A stretch of 64,000 bases of DNA from Epiperipatus broadwayi (Eukaryota > Onychophora > Udeonychophora > Euonychophora > Peripatidae): the NCBI GenBank assembly GCA_028023455.1, contig JAQFVV010000031.1, forward strand, positions 4,094,001 through 4,158,000, given 5' to 3'. The notes beneath the pieces were generated by a model. That model was not told the DNA's origin, did not search any database, and saw only the letters and a list, made by a program, of their open reading frames with translations. A program made the translations under genes and the position numbers. Positions 1 to 11,431 of this stretch are shown here, in pieces (position 1 is the first letter of the stretch; the number at the start of each line of letters is the position of its first letter).

Positions 1-419
1 TGCATTCAAATTATTTTTTTAATGTAAAAAAAAAATTCAAAATATATACTTGAAGTTTTTCTCTGATTGTTATTGAAATTAAAAATAGGCAAACCTTTGT
101 GTAATTCTTATGCATTTTTTTTTACTTGAAAGACTAATAAGTTGAATTATTTGTAATATTTTTAGTCTCCTTTAATATCATATCAAAAATAAAAATGTTA
201 TTTTAAAAAGAACATAATGAAAATTTAAAAAGTATTATAAATTTATTCTTTATGAATTAAAACTTAAATTTTTCTAGCAGATATAAATATTTCTCAAAAA
301 GCTTTTCAACTGTCATGCACAAATCTGTTTTCTATAGAACTAAAAATAATGGGCATGTATTTCTAAAAAAAGATAGTTTATGTAATAATTGATAATCAAT
401 TATTACAAGCACAGTGTTA
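1..419. other. AT-rich stretch, nothing recognised
   Basis: Low-complexity A/T runs and stop-dense in all frames. I see no gene, repeat arm or RNA signal here. Confidence 0.6.
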
Positions 420-810
420 GATAGTACTTATTAAAAGGTAATCACCCCTTCTTCATTAGTGCCATTAAACAGTGATAGTAACTGCAAGAATACTCTCATC
501 CCAGTGAAATCTAATACTATGCTAGTAAAATTTATTGATTACTACATAATTTAACAACTTCTAATACTATAATGATGTAAATTATAATATTTCATAAGTA
601 TTAATAAGATTATTAGAAAGAAATGGACTTAAAGAATGATTTATATATTAATGCTTTCATTTCCAGACACTTAAGATTGGCTCATATAAGTGCATTTGAG
701 TCATTCTTATTTTCTCAAAGTCTTTATCTTGTAATTAGGGCAAGAGTATCTTCACAGTTATCATTTATTGTTTAACAGCATTAGGGATGAAGGGTTGATT
801 ATCTTCTAAT
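420..810. repeat. Diverged inverted repeat (foldback), arms about 80 bp
   Basis: The segment near 425-505 (TAATCACCCCTTCTTCATTA) is the reverse complement, with mismatches, of 728-808 (AGGGATGAAGGGTTGATTAT). The arms share the order GATAATCA-CCCTTCAT-TGTTAAAC-ATACTCTTGC. The right part (about 650-790) also resembles 43985-44145 (shared GACACTT-AGATTGG, AAGTCT-TATCTTGT and ACAGCATT), so this is a dispersed family. No coding sequence is seen. Confidence 0.6.
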
Positions 811-1929
811 AACTACAATAAATAGTTTAATGATTTTTTTTTAAAAAAAATATTTTTTTCTATAAAATAATAATAATTTTCTTCTAATGAATTTTTAAAA
901 AATGTAAAAAAAAAACAAAAACTGAATTATTTAAAACATTTTTTATTCTTCTTTATAATTACATTCTCAATAAAATTAATATTGTCAAAAAAAAAAGAAT
1001 GTGAAGATTAAACTGTTACTATAAATTATACATGTTTATAGAAAATAGTGTCTTTTATATTCATTTTTTTTATTTCAATTAATATGATGTTTTACTTTAA
1101 TAATATATTTTTTCATTATTATATTTTATAACTTTTATTTTTTTCTTTTATTCAGAAGTATCATGACATAACATTTGCAAAACAATTTTTTTTTTATTAG
1201 TTGTCAAATATATTACTGTGGTTTCTAATGGTTCACGCTTATTTATCATTATATTTTCAGTCTAGAATAACTTTAAATATTGTGTAATACTTAAATTCAA
1301 TTTTTTCCTGTCATTTCATTGCTTTTAATATGTTTCTTAAATTTATTTTATTTTCAAATCTTAAAAATTCATTTTTTGGGGGGATTTCTACTTTTCTATT
1401 TCTTTGTTTGAATTTCCTTTCTCAATAGTTTATTATTTCCAGTAACAGTAAATTAATTATCTTAAATTATGCATCCTATTTATATTTTACCAATTTTCTG
1501 TGATAAACAACTACATTGCTTTAACTCTGGCATTCCTTTAGTAATAGTTCAACATAAACTAAAATTTCATTTCATAAGGACATATTAGTTGGTTCTAAAT
1601 AATGTTCTTCATTAAACGACATTATTATCATTTAAAAAATGTAATCATCACATCAATCCCGTATTCTCAACTTTGTTAATATTCTTTTAAATTATTTTTT
1701 TACTTTTGTTCAAGTAATAAAAGTAATAATAATTACTCTGTCAATTTAATGCATTATTTAATAGCTAGAAATTTTAACAGTCAAACTCGAACTGTCACCT
1801 CGGATGTGCAAACATCACATGAGTTTAAAGTAGGTAATCTTTTGATTTTTTTGCTTAGAGAAATAAAAGATTTATTAAAATTAATAATTTTTCTACAGTA
1901 CAGGATTTTTCATACCTGCACTTCTATAT
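811..1929. other. AT-rich stretch, nothing recognised
   Basis: Long T and A runs and no open frame with recognisable content. The short ORF starting at 1749 has no family features and overlaps the start of the next repeat. Confidence 0.6.
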
Positions 1930-2075
1930 GTAATATATAGGGGATTTGAACTCAGACTTTCACACGATTCTCAACCATCCATGCTATCTCATACCACTGA
2001 TACACTTGATCCCACATGTCGAAAAGATAAATAATCACCAATATACATATTTCGTGCTAAAACAGCATTAAATTT
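1930..2075 (-). repeat. Decayed hammerhead-bearing SINE-like repeat
   Basis: Read on the minus strand, 2030-2075 keeps the 3' half of the class 1 hammerhead seen at 60.1 and 60.8 kb: helix II remnant GCTG-TTTT-AGC, then GAAA, the helix III palindrome ATAT/GTAT and the cleavage context A/TTGG. The CTGATGA half is lost (reads TTTAAT). Downstream of it, about 1950-2025, the minus strand carries a tRNA-like promoter: AGTTCAAATCC matches the box B consensus at 10 of 11 positions and TAGCATGGATG resembles box A. The flanks TATCAGTGGTATGAGATAG and GAAAGTCTGAGTTCAA recur at 59977-60080 and 60905-61016, defining a family. Confidence 0.6.
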
Positions 2076-5000
2076 AATAATATATATTTTTCTACACTAT
2101 TCATTATGGTTCTCTGTAATATGACTCTATGTTTAACATTTTCATTAAGATACGTTTTATTGTTTAATTAAAATACTAGTCAATTTAAATATATGTGTAT
2201 ATACTGTAACACTATATTTTAATGTCTAAATCAATAATCATAACTATAAACTCTAAAAAAATTTATTGACTTATCAAGAAAAACAATTCTTGATGTTTAT
2301 TAATGTTGTGTTAAATAATAAGATTGAAAGTGATATTCATATTTTTTTCACATATTAAAGTAGATTATTAAAATTTTACAAGATATCTAATGCATATTTT
2401 ATTAATTAGAATGACCCAAAAATATGTGTCTCGATTTTTTTTTTAAAAAGCACAGTTGATATTTAAGAAAAAAATAAACACATGGAAATAAAAAATGATT
2501 TTGGAAGAAAAAAAATAGGATAAAAAGATACTATATCAACTACATTAAAAGAAAATATTTAAAAATAATATTCATACAATAGTAATTTTTATTTGAATAG
2601 CTAAACAACCTATATTGCACTTAATAAAGATTGTAACATTTAATATTATATTTAAACACATGTTTGTGAGTGTGTGGGTATTTGTGTTTTAAAATGTAAT
2701 AAATTTGAAAAGATATAATTGGAACATACAATAAGTTTATTCTTAGGGTTAAATAAATGGATTTATTATTAATTAAAAATGAGAACTTTAAAAATAAATA
2801 AAACAAAAAAATGATTTAGTTTAATATTTATTATTATACGGATTTGTGAAATAAATAATTGTGTATTTTATTTTATTACTAATTAATGTAATATAGACTT
2901 TTACTTCAAATTTTGGAACTTTAAACTTTTGAAACTTTCAAATACCATCTGCTTCCGACCATTTTCTTAACAATGAAAGCAGAATATTCTCGTACAAATT
3001 CAAAAAAGAAGTACCGTAGATAAAAAAGTATGAAAACACTAATCACAAGGCAGAAACTTATAAATACGATCACTTGTCAATATTTATTTAGCCTTCTTTA
3101 ATTACAATATGTAAAGAACGACATCGAATTTAAACTGGGAATTAATCATTCTTATTTGAAATGAGTTTCAGTATGTGGTAGATGTTAATCAGAATTTTTT
3201 TTTTTTTGTTTAATTTTTGAATAGTGAATATGTTAACTTATGAAACATTGAACTGTGCTGCTATGATGACATAATATTAACATAAAATTGTTTATTATTA
3301 TTTGTATTGTACGATTGTAGATCGACTTTATTCATTTTAAAAAGGAAAATAAATATGTACATAATAAAGCATATAGTTTGATAAAATTATTATTCTTTTG
3401 TTACATGTTTTGTTTTTGTTACTGCATTTATGATCGTAAATTATAAACAACACAAATAAATGTTTAATATTTCAAATATATTTGTACTTTTTTATTTGTA
3501 TGATGTATTATACTGAGAAAATATGCATAAAAATATATTTCCAGTGTAATATATTGAAAATGTAATGTAAATTGTTTAATTTATGTTGAAATGAAAAATA
3601 ATATTTGTATATTAAAATGTAGATATTTATTATATGAAATATATGCAAAATGATTTTTATTTATTTATCATTATTGTGTAATAAGATTTTTTATTTATAG
3701 AATGCTCCAGAAATTGCTTAAAGAGTGAATACAAATGATTGCTATAGTTACACTGATGTCAATGAAAAAAATATTATAAATAAATAGAACTGAATAATTT
3801 GAACTCATTCTCTCTCTTGTTTTGGCTCTAAATGAAAGCACATATAAATTTATTTATATGCTTTCCCTTTTATTTCTTTTAAAGTCTATAATTGACTGAA
3901 CAAAATGGAGGGGTTAGAAACAACATTATCTGCCCATAGACTATATATAAAAGAATAAAAATCATTGAAATTGCCTCATTATGACACAAACCATCAGAAT
4001 ATTTTTATCTTTTAAAATGGATGATATCTATATTTTAAGGACAAAATACAAATGTCAGAAGGTGTACAAGAGTCATATCTACCTGCCTATGTTATTTTAT
4101 TAGATTGATTGATAAATTTTATCAAAGATATGAATTAGTTTAATTTCTTATCATATCGTCCTATATAAAGCTAGCATCTAATCAGTCATAGTATTTTGAA
4201 ATAATATTGCTCATGAAAAAAATATCTCTTCATATCATTATTAATATAAACTAACACTTATGCATGTATCATCATATAAAACAAATAATTACTATTCGAT
4301 AGAATTATTTGGATATATATATATAAATCATCGGAATCGATAAACTACTTTGAATTTACAGCTTTCATGAATATATTATATCTTCTCTGGAACAAGAATA
4401 TACTATTAATTTGTAGTTTGAAATAGATATCAGAATTATGATGGCATCCTGTAAATACAGTACTTAAGGACTCTCTTTCAGGTCGTTTGTTTATATTTGT
4501 CATTATTATTGATATATATATACTTGTTTCTCTTCATTTAAAATGAAAGTTTTTATTAATGAATAATATATAATTTTAAGTTAATTAGTAATCTATTTTC
4601 ATACCAAAATATAAGAGATATACATTATTTAAGTTCAAACTTATATTTTGTAGTAGAGAAATTACTATTTTAATATTTAAAAATATTCAATTTTTTTATT
4701 TGATTTTAAATTAATTCAGGTATATTATTCATATTAGAAGTTCAAAAAAAGATTTTATCAAGCAACAAGTAGTCACTTTATTCTCTTAAATTTATATTAA
4801 CAAATAATTAGATTTATCTTTGTATATATATATTATTAATTATATAAGAAGATGTATATATTAAACTCTCTTGAATCTTGTAAAGTATGAATGTCTGGCA
4901 ACATACTTGTGTTACATAAATATATGTGTTTTGTATTTGGTATTAAATAATTGGATATTGATAGGCAATCACATATTTAAATATGAAATTAATGTCAACT

Positions 5001-6299
5001 GATGATTTATTATATATTCAATTAGATTGTAGATGTACACATCAATTGTTTACAATTTATTCATCATATATATATTATAAAATAATTGATATTCATTTAT
5101 TTATAAATTTTAATTTAACTTAAGTCAAATAAACTTGTCTGATTATTGTCTAATTGTGCAAATGGATTCATTGATAAATAACATTCAAATGAGACAAAAC
5201 AAACTTATATTGTAAAATTTATTTGAAGCAACTATCCCTCATATAATCCAGAAATCAAATCCCAGGAATAGTAATTGAGAATAATTATATTATTTTTATT
5301 GAATTCTATAGTTATTACCTACTAGATATAAACTTTATATGATAATCATAACCAAATATTTATGTGTTTAATCTAAATTATTATTAATTGGATAAGTACT
5401 ATATTGAATTATTGGTTGATCAATAAGATCCTAATCTTATTCAATTATAAAGTTAATAATAGTGTATTTAGTTCTGTTATGAATCAGAATGATTTGCTTT
5501 AATTATATTTAAATTTAGTTGATTGGATCATAAATCTAATTAAATATTAAATTCTAATATTCATACTTGATTGTAATAAATGTTAATAATTTTTTTATAT
5601 GTTTTGATCATTATAATATACAATTTTAATAATTTAGTTACAGGAAATTTAAAATAAATTGATATGATTAATTAATTGTACTTAAGCAAATATCCAATAG
5701 AAATCTACTATTTCTTTTATATACTGGTATGATTGGATATTATAGATTCAAGATTATCTTATAGGTTTATTGATATGTATTAAGTATTTTATCTTGTTAT
5801 AAATAGTGTGATTAGTAATAATATATTAATATATGAGTATAGCATGACTGAGTTAGAATTATTTATCATTTTATTAAACTGGGATTTAAAATTAATTATT
5901 GAATCATATATTTATTTAGATGTTGTGAATATTGTAAACTTATAGATTATACAAAAGCTGTTATCTCAATCATTCATGAATTATTTTATTAAGAGATTAA
6001 ATTTTAATATAAGTTTATATTATTAAAAGCAATGTTTGATTTGTTTGTATATTAGAATTTAGTTGTTGAATGATTTATCATTATTTTCATTTGATTATAA
6101 TTAATAATACATTGATGAGTTGTGGTGAAACTTTTCTATATAATAATTTCTGTAGGCTTTCTATATCATAATTTCTGCAGGCTAAGCACTTTCAAGAGTT
6201 TTCTTACTCCATAATCATAACCTGTTTAGATTATTAACATCATTATATGCAAATGTATGCAAAACTATCTCCTATATTATCCATTTTCTAGAAATGGCA
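2076..6299. other. AT-rich region without recognisable genes
   Basis: About 4.2 kb of A/T-rich sequence. Short open frames here are chance products. From about 4800 to 6060 recurring words such as ATTGGAT, ATTATTAAT and TTATTGAT give it the look of an old, eroded repeat, but I could not define a unit. A short direct duplication lies at 6130-6182: CTTTCTATAT-ATAATTTCTG is repeated after 28 bases. Confidence 0.5.
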
Positions 6300-6329
6300 A
6301 AACAAGTCTTTTCTATTTATTGAGTTGAT

Positions 6330-7041
6330 ATCACTGGTGATAAAACAAGCTTCCTTGATTTTTCTCTTGATTTTATTTCTTTCTGTGCATAATATACAAG
6401 CTTATCAATCTGTGGTTGAGCTCTTGCTGATGGTCAACAAAAACAGAACTGCCTTCTTTTTTGGTTATTACTCATGTATGTGTGTTTGTGTTGAGCTAAT
6501 CTATTGCCAATTGTGGTGTGAGTTTCACCATAATAAACAGCATTATATCCCATTTGAAGGCACACAATTCTATATACTACCTGGGGGTTGCTTCAATATT
6601 TCTTTTATCTTTAGTATTATTAATAAGCTTATTGTTGTTTGGAGGGGTTCTAAATCCTAGTTTAAATTCTTTCAGTAAAGTTTTACTGAAGTTTTTTGCT
6701 ACTGCAGGTATATTTGGTACAGTCAGATGTTGTCTGTCTTCTTTTTTATTTTGCTGAAGTCTTTTATGAAAGGCTTCAATCCTTTTGTCTATTGTTCTGT
6801 GATTAAAATCCACACTTATTACTTCCCTGATGTAGCTGGTGATGTTGTTTTTCTTGTCTGACTCTAATTTGCATAGATGGTGATTACGAAATAAGAAAGC
6901 AGATAACCTTGCAAGTTTGTGTGATTTGGGGGGTTTTGAAAGTGGATGGGGGTAACCTCTAATGCACAAGGGCTTGATCATCATGGAATAGTTGAGTGCA
7001 GCATTCTCTTTAATGATTATAAATAAATATATCTTAAGCAT
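6330..7041 (-). pseudogene. Penelope-like element fragment: linker plus GIY-YIG endonuclease
   Basis: Minus-strand remnant of a Penelope-like retroelement ORF. The frame from 7041 to 6577 (154 residues) has the layout of the region between RT and endonuclease: basic residues, LTVPNIPAVAKNFSKTLLK at about residues 106-124, and FRTPPNNNKLINNTKDK, which fits the conserved 'LPYIPG...AFKTPPTIRSLLNNxKDK' block. The next domain continues in a shifted frame at 6576-6400 with VVYRIVC (GIY-like) followed by VYYGETHTTIGNRLAQHKH, the YIG half of a GIY-YIG nuclease. In the family this nuclease nicks target DNA for reverse transcription. No reverse transcriptase core is visible upstream, so it is 5'-truncated and frameshifted, hence dead. 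The plus-strand ORFs over the same bases are shadows. Confidence 0.75.
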
Positions 7042-7299
7042 ATATTATTTTGAGACAATGATATTTGATTTGCTTTATTTTAATCTATTTTAAGTAAGGA
7101 TTATATTTAGGGTATCTGAAATAATAATTTTGTTTGTTTTATATTTATTCTAAATGCTGTCTGAATTCATGATGCTATAATAAAAATTATTATCACTGTT
7201 TTGTTTTAGTATAGTTAACAGTTGATATGTGATTAGGTAAAGATTATTTTAAATACTTAATGAGTATTTATTGATTAGCATTTGTTAGCATATTATATT

Positions 7300-7800
7300 T
7301 ATTCTGTTATGAACAATATTATTATTTATGGGCATTATAAAATTAGGATCATTTCCCTTTAATTTTACATTTTATTCAGTTACAAATGCTGTCCAACTTC
7401 AGGGCCCATTTTCATTCTGTTATGTAAGGTGACCAATGACTGAGCTATATTTTTATTCAGGCCATATTAGTTATTATTTCCCATTGCACACTTTGATCTG
7501 TTATAATTGCTGCCCACATCATTGGGGCTGTAACAGAAGTTAGCATATACACATATTTATTCTATTGCAAATGGTGCTGCAATTTGCAGGGCATACTTAA
7601 ACGGGATCACTCTATCATGGCTTTGTCATGCAATCTGTTATAAATGGTGACCTAACTTTAAGGATGATAATAAAGGTCATTTCATCATCACCTTTTCATT
7701 TCAGTTATAAAATGCTGCCCAAACTTGTAGGGCAACGTTTTATTCTATTACACATTTGAGCAGAAACTGACTAGACATTTGCCTCTTAAGGGCATATGTT
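7300..7800. repeat. Degenerate tandem repeat, unit about 60-80 bp
   Basis: At least seven diverged units share a core TTATTCTGTTATAAATG followed by CTGCCCAAC-TT-AGGGC. Starts lie near 7310, 7371, 7411, 7493, 7557, 7628 and 7698. Copies differ widely in length and sequence, so this is an old local satellite rather than a young array. It is less AT-rich than its flanks. Confidence 0.6.
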
Positions 7801-8019
7801 TCTTCTACGTTATCCTAAATGGAAATATTAGATTAGTAAAAACATTTATCATTTAGTAATGCATTTAAAAGAATGAAATTTTAATATTTTTATTCGACTG
7901 GGAAATTTTAAAATTACTTGTGGAATGCTGCAACTTATTATAAAATCTGCAATAATTATTCATCTCTTCTCTAAAGATTAAAATCATTTATTTGGAATTA
8001 TATTGGCTACATCAACTTA

Positions 8020-8250
8020 AAGTTTTTACCAAACAGTATAAAATTCATGAGAATTTATGGATTATTAACATACTGTTTCATTTTATAATTGCGAAAACTA
8101 CCTAAAACAATAAATGAGTAATATAAAATGAATTTAAATTGATGGATTAATGAATAGCTTGGTCTCAAATTTGTGAAACCGACCTGAACTCTAGCTGAAT
8201 AATATAAAATTGATTTGAGACAATGGATTAATGAATCTCTACATATTATG
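8020..8250. repeat. Degenerate tandem repeat, unit about 82 bp
   Basis: The word ATATAAAAT-GATTT/GAATTT followed by ATGGATTAATGAAT recurs near 8117 and 8200, and a weaker copy (AGTATAAAATTCATGAG...TGGATTATTAAC) lies near 8035. It may continue the decayed array to the left. Confidence 0.5.
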
Positions 8251-9189
8251 TTGATGAAAAATTGCTTAAAACATTGGATATTCTATGAAAACTAATTTTA
8301 CTTCTGGACTAATATTTTTGTTCGATATTAAAATGAGTGCAGTAATCCAAAAGATAATGGATTTATATTCATTGGTATTATATTTTCATAAATTTCTGCT
8401 ATAAAAGCTCAGCCTTCAAAATTAATTATGCCCTTATATGGATTAAGTGTGAAATTCATCTTAGTGGAAGTTTTCATATTATAAAACAACAAAATGTTAT
8501 TTTTTTTATCCAATGGGTAATATTTAAAGCGCATCTGGATAAAATTTCTTAGATGTTTATTTAATGACTGTGGATTATAATTTTTTCTTTAATTATTTTA
8601 ATATTTTAAAGTTTTTATTATTATAGTTTAATAAAAGTTCTCCAAGAAGAAAATACTATAAAGAAAACACAGATAATACTATGTATTTATCAGGAAATTG
8701 GGTATAAATGTGTTTGCAATTCTAATATGCATTGGAGATCAGTTGTGTTAAACTTTAAGCTAAAATAAAATATACAAAATCCCAAGTTAATATTTAATAT
8801 TTCATAAGTTTTGTTGGTCCCTTAAATCCACTTCATATTTTCTATAATAAAAAGATATCTAGAATAAATAATAAATAGTTATAAATGTACCCTTCTTATT
8901 TTTGCCCAAGAGACACTCATGTGAGTTAATGAGAGGTGTATGGTATATTGAATTATCCTCTTGGCATTGCTAATAACAAGTATTATTGTTTAGTTGAGTT
9001 TGACTCCTAGCAACATGCTGTTAACCCTAATATAAACTTAAAAAGTATTCTATTTGTGATGGCCAGGTCTCATTAAAATTATATATTTTAAGAATAATAG
9101 TATAAGTTGGGTAAATGCTTAATCATTCATGAGAGGGTTATGCAATAAGTCTGATATCTATAAAAAAAAGGTTGTTACTGTTGTGATTA
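8251..9189. other. No recognisable feature
   Basis: AT-rich sequence with no supported ORF. No inverted arms or tandem units were found. Confidence 0.5.
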
Positions 9190-9360
9190 TTTTTATTAGA
9201 ATATCCAGAAAGAGACCACATGTGAGATGGATGGATGAAATAAGAAAGTGTGTAGGAGTGCATGGAGAAAAGAAGCTAAAGATCAGAGAAGTTGGATTGA
9301 ACTTGGAGAGATCTTCATCCTGCAGTGTACTGATAATGGTTGATGATGATGATGACTTAA
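9190..9360 (+). pseudogene. 3' end remnant of a LINE with a (GAT)n tail
   Basis: The plus-strand frame reads KRPHVRWMDEIRKCVGVHG, matching the C-terminal 'GRPxxRWxDDIK' end of RTE/Jockey-type LINE proteins. It is followed within 100 bp by a short TGATGATGATGATGA tract, as many LINE 3' ends have. Nothing of the RT domain is present on this strand. It lies tail to tail with the minus-strand LINE at 9570-10560. Confidence 0.55.
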
Positions 9361-9569
9361 GATGCAATAAAACATTCTTGCATTTTATATGTGATTAATG
9401 TTTATGTTGAATGAACACTATAGAACCTTCTTCTATGAAATGTTTTGTTGTCACATCACATTTGTGATAACACACAATTATTTATAACTCGGATAGAGTA
9501 TTTATTAAATATAATAGTGCAATCAATCAATCAATAGTAGTCTGTCCAATAGACAGGTCCAAAGAGTAG

Positions 9570-10560
9570 TCACTACATCAGTTCATCCATTCTTCCATTC
9601 CAGTCTCTTCCTTGCCCATTTCCTCAATTCCACATAAGTCTTTCCATCTCTTATATCATCCAATAATGTCAATCTCTTCTGTCCTTTCTTTTTATTTCCA
9701 CTCATCATTCCCCCCAAAACATCTTTCATTAAACTATAATCTCTTCTTAATATATGTCCAATCCAGTTTCTCTTTCTCTCTCTGATATTTTCAATCAATC
9801 TTCTTTCCTCATTAACTCTTTTCAAAACTTCTTCATTTGTTATTTTACTCATCCAACTGATTTTTTCCATTTTTCTCCATGTCCACATCTCAAAAGCTTC
9901 CAATTGTTTTTTAATTCTATTACTCAATGTCCATGTCCCACAACCATACATTAATACACTCCACACAAAACATTTAATTAATCTCTTCATTAATTCTCTT
10001 TCCATAGGTCCACAAAATATCTTCTTTCTTTTTACAAATGTCACCTTTGCCAATGCTATTCTTCTTTTAACTTCATCTTCACTTCTTCCATCCTCACTCA
10101 ACCAACCACTCAAATATCTAAATCTCTTCACCTGTTGAACCATGTCATCATGGATTCCAATTTACAGACTTTTTGCATCTCTTCCTATCCATAAACACTT
10201 AGTCTTTTCAATATTAATCTTCATTCCATATGCCATACATCCTTCTTCCAATTTATTCAACATATTCTGAAGATCATTTTTCTCCTCAGCAAGAAGAGCC
10301 ATATCATCTGCAAATCTTATACACTTTATTACTCTCCCTCCAACATTTGCTCCTCCACAGTCCAAATAATTATTTAACATATCTTCTAAATAAACATTAA
10401 ACAAAACAGGAGGCATACTACACCCTTGCCTAACTCCACTTTCTATATTCACTTCATCAGTTCTCATTACTCCCAAATCTAACTCTTATCCTTTGACATA
10501 GTCCATATCAATCATCTTTCTTTCCAAAATATGATTGATAATCTTTTCAGAGAACTTATT
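9570..10560 (-). pseudogene. RTE/Jockey-like LINE, RT C-terminal half, one in-frame stop
   Basis: Minus-strand non-LTR retrotransposon piece. One frame runs from 10476 to 9583, interrupted only by a single TAA near 10160 (context AKSL-stop-IGIHDD). The first part (residues 1-104) carries RT motif B, GVRQGCSMPPVLFNVYLEDM, and the catalytic motif FADDMALLAEE, then a thumb with MKINIEKTKCLWIG. The second part has FRYLSGWLSEDG, VLMYGCGTWTL and RNWIGHILRR, all hallmarks of arthropod endonuclease-reverse-transcriptase LINEs. The 5' half with the endonuclease and RT motif A is absent. Sequence is well kept compared with the other LINEs here, so this insertion is relatively recent. It is non-functional because of truncation and the stop codon. 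Confidence 0.85.
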
Positions 10561-11354
10561 GTTATTATGATTACATTTGCCTCAATATTTTTATAATAGT
10601 TTTATAACTAATAAATTAATTGTTATAATTTTTTATTATTATATGGGTGTTTGTCAATAATTGAAAATTTTCATTATTATCTTCATATCTTCCAAATAAA
10701 TATAGTCACGATTATACTTTATTTTTAAGAAGTAATATTTTTTTTATATTTAATTTACTAGCACCATTTCCATTTTAATATTGAATTTGATGATATGAGT
10801 AGATACAATAAACTGTCTTTGCTATCTTAATTATATCAAGAATAGATCAGTTTAAAATACTTGAGATTAATATAACTTTTCATAATAGTAATTGTTATAT
10901 TTTATTAAGAACCCTAATATAAGTGTTTGATCCAAACAAATGTAACCTGAGAGTTAGAAATAACTTGCTAATCTTATTAATTATAAAACACATGGAGTTT
11001 TATTAGTTTTATGTATCTATTACATACACAGTTATATATTTTGCATTTAGTTATAAGAATATTCTGAGATTATATTATTATATAATACTAAATCATCATT
11101 ATATGATATACATTTGGCAATGCAATAAAAAAGAGTAATTATACTTCTTGACGAAAATTATATTATTAAGGTTTATGTGAATACCCTGAGACATTAATAT
11201 AATTAGAATCACACATGACTCTGCAAATCAAATAGCATTTGTTTATTATTATTAGTGATATTGATATAGTAAATAACTCTTTATAGAGATTTAGCTTTAT
11301 ATATACTTTTTGTTTAAAACGTTCTCCTTCTTATATATTATTATTTTGTATGTG
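10561..11354. other. No recognisable feature
   Basis: AT-rich; no ORF, repeat unit or RNA feature could be supported. Confidence 0.5.
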
Positions 11355-11431
11355 GGTCAAACTAGTTCTAGTTTGGACCCCTTCGCTCGGTCGCTTTTCC
11401 GGTTTCGCGCAGACATGTCGTTCGTTCGAAT
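11355..11431. repeat. CpG-rich patch next to a short palindrome
   Basis: A near-perfect hairpin (GGGTCAAACTAG, TT, CTAGTTTGGACCC; 11355-11381) abuts a 50-bp stretch with nine CpG dinucleotides (for example CTCGGTCGC, TTTCGCGCAG and GTTCGTTCGAA). The surroundings have almost no CpG. It could be a transposon terminus, but no partner terminus was found. Confidence 0.5.

Noticed and set aside
5000-5020. Extra hammerhead core at CAACTGATGATTTATTATA
   Set aside because: No helix II, GAAA or helix I partner follows; a chance CTGATGA word. The same holds for the one near 38988.
6325-6757. Plus-strand hydrophobic ORFs over 6325-6757
   Set aside because: They are antisense shadows of the minus-strand Penelope-like coding remnant, which has recognisable motifs.
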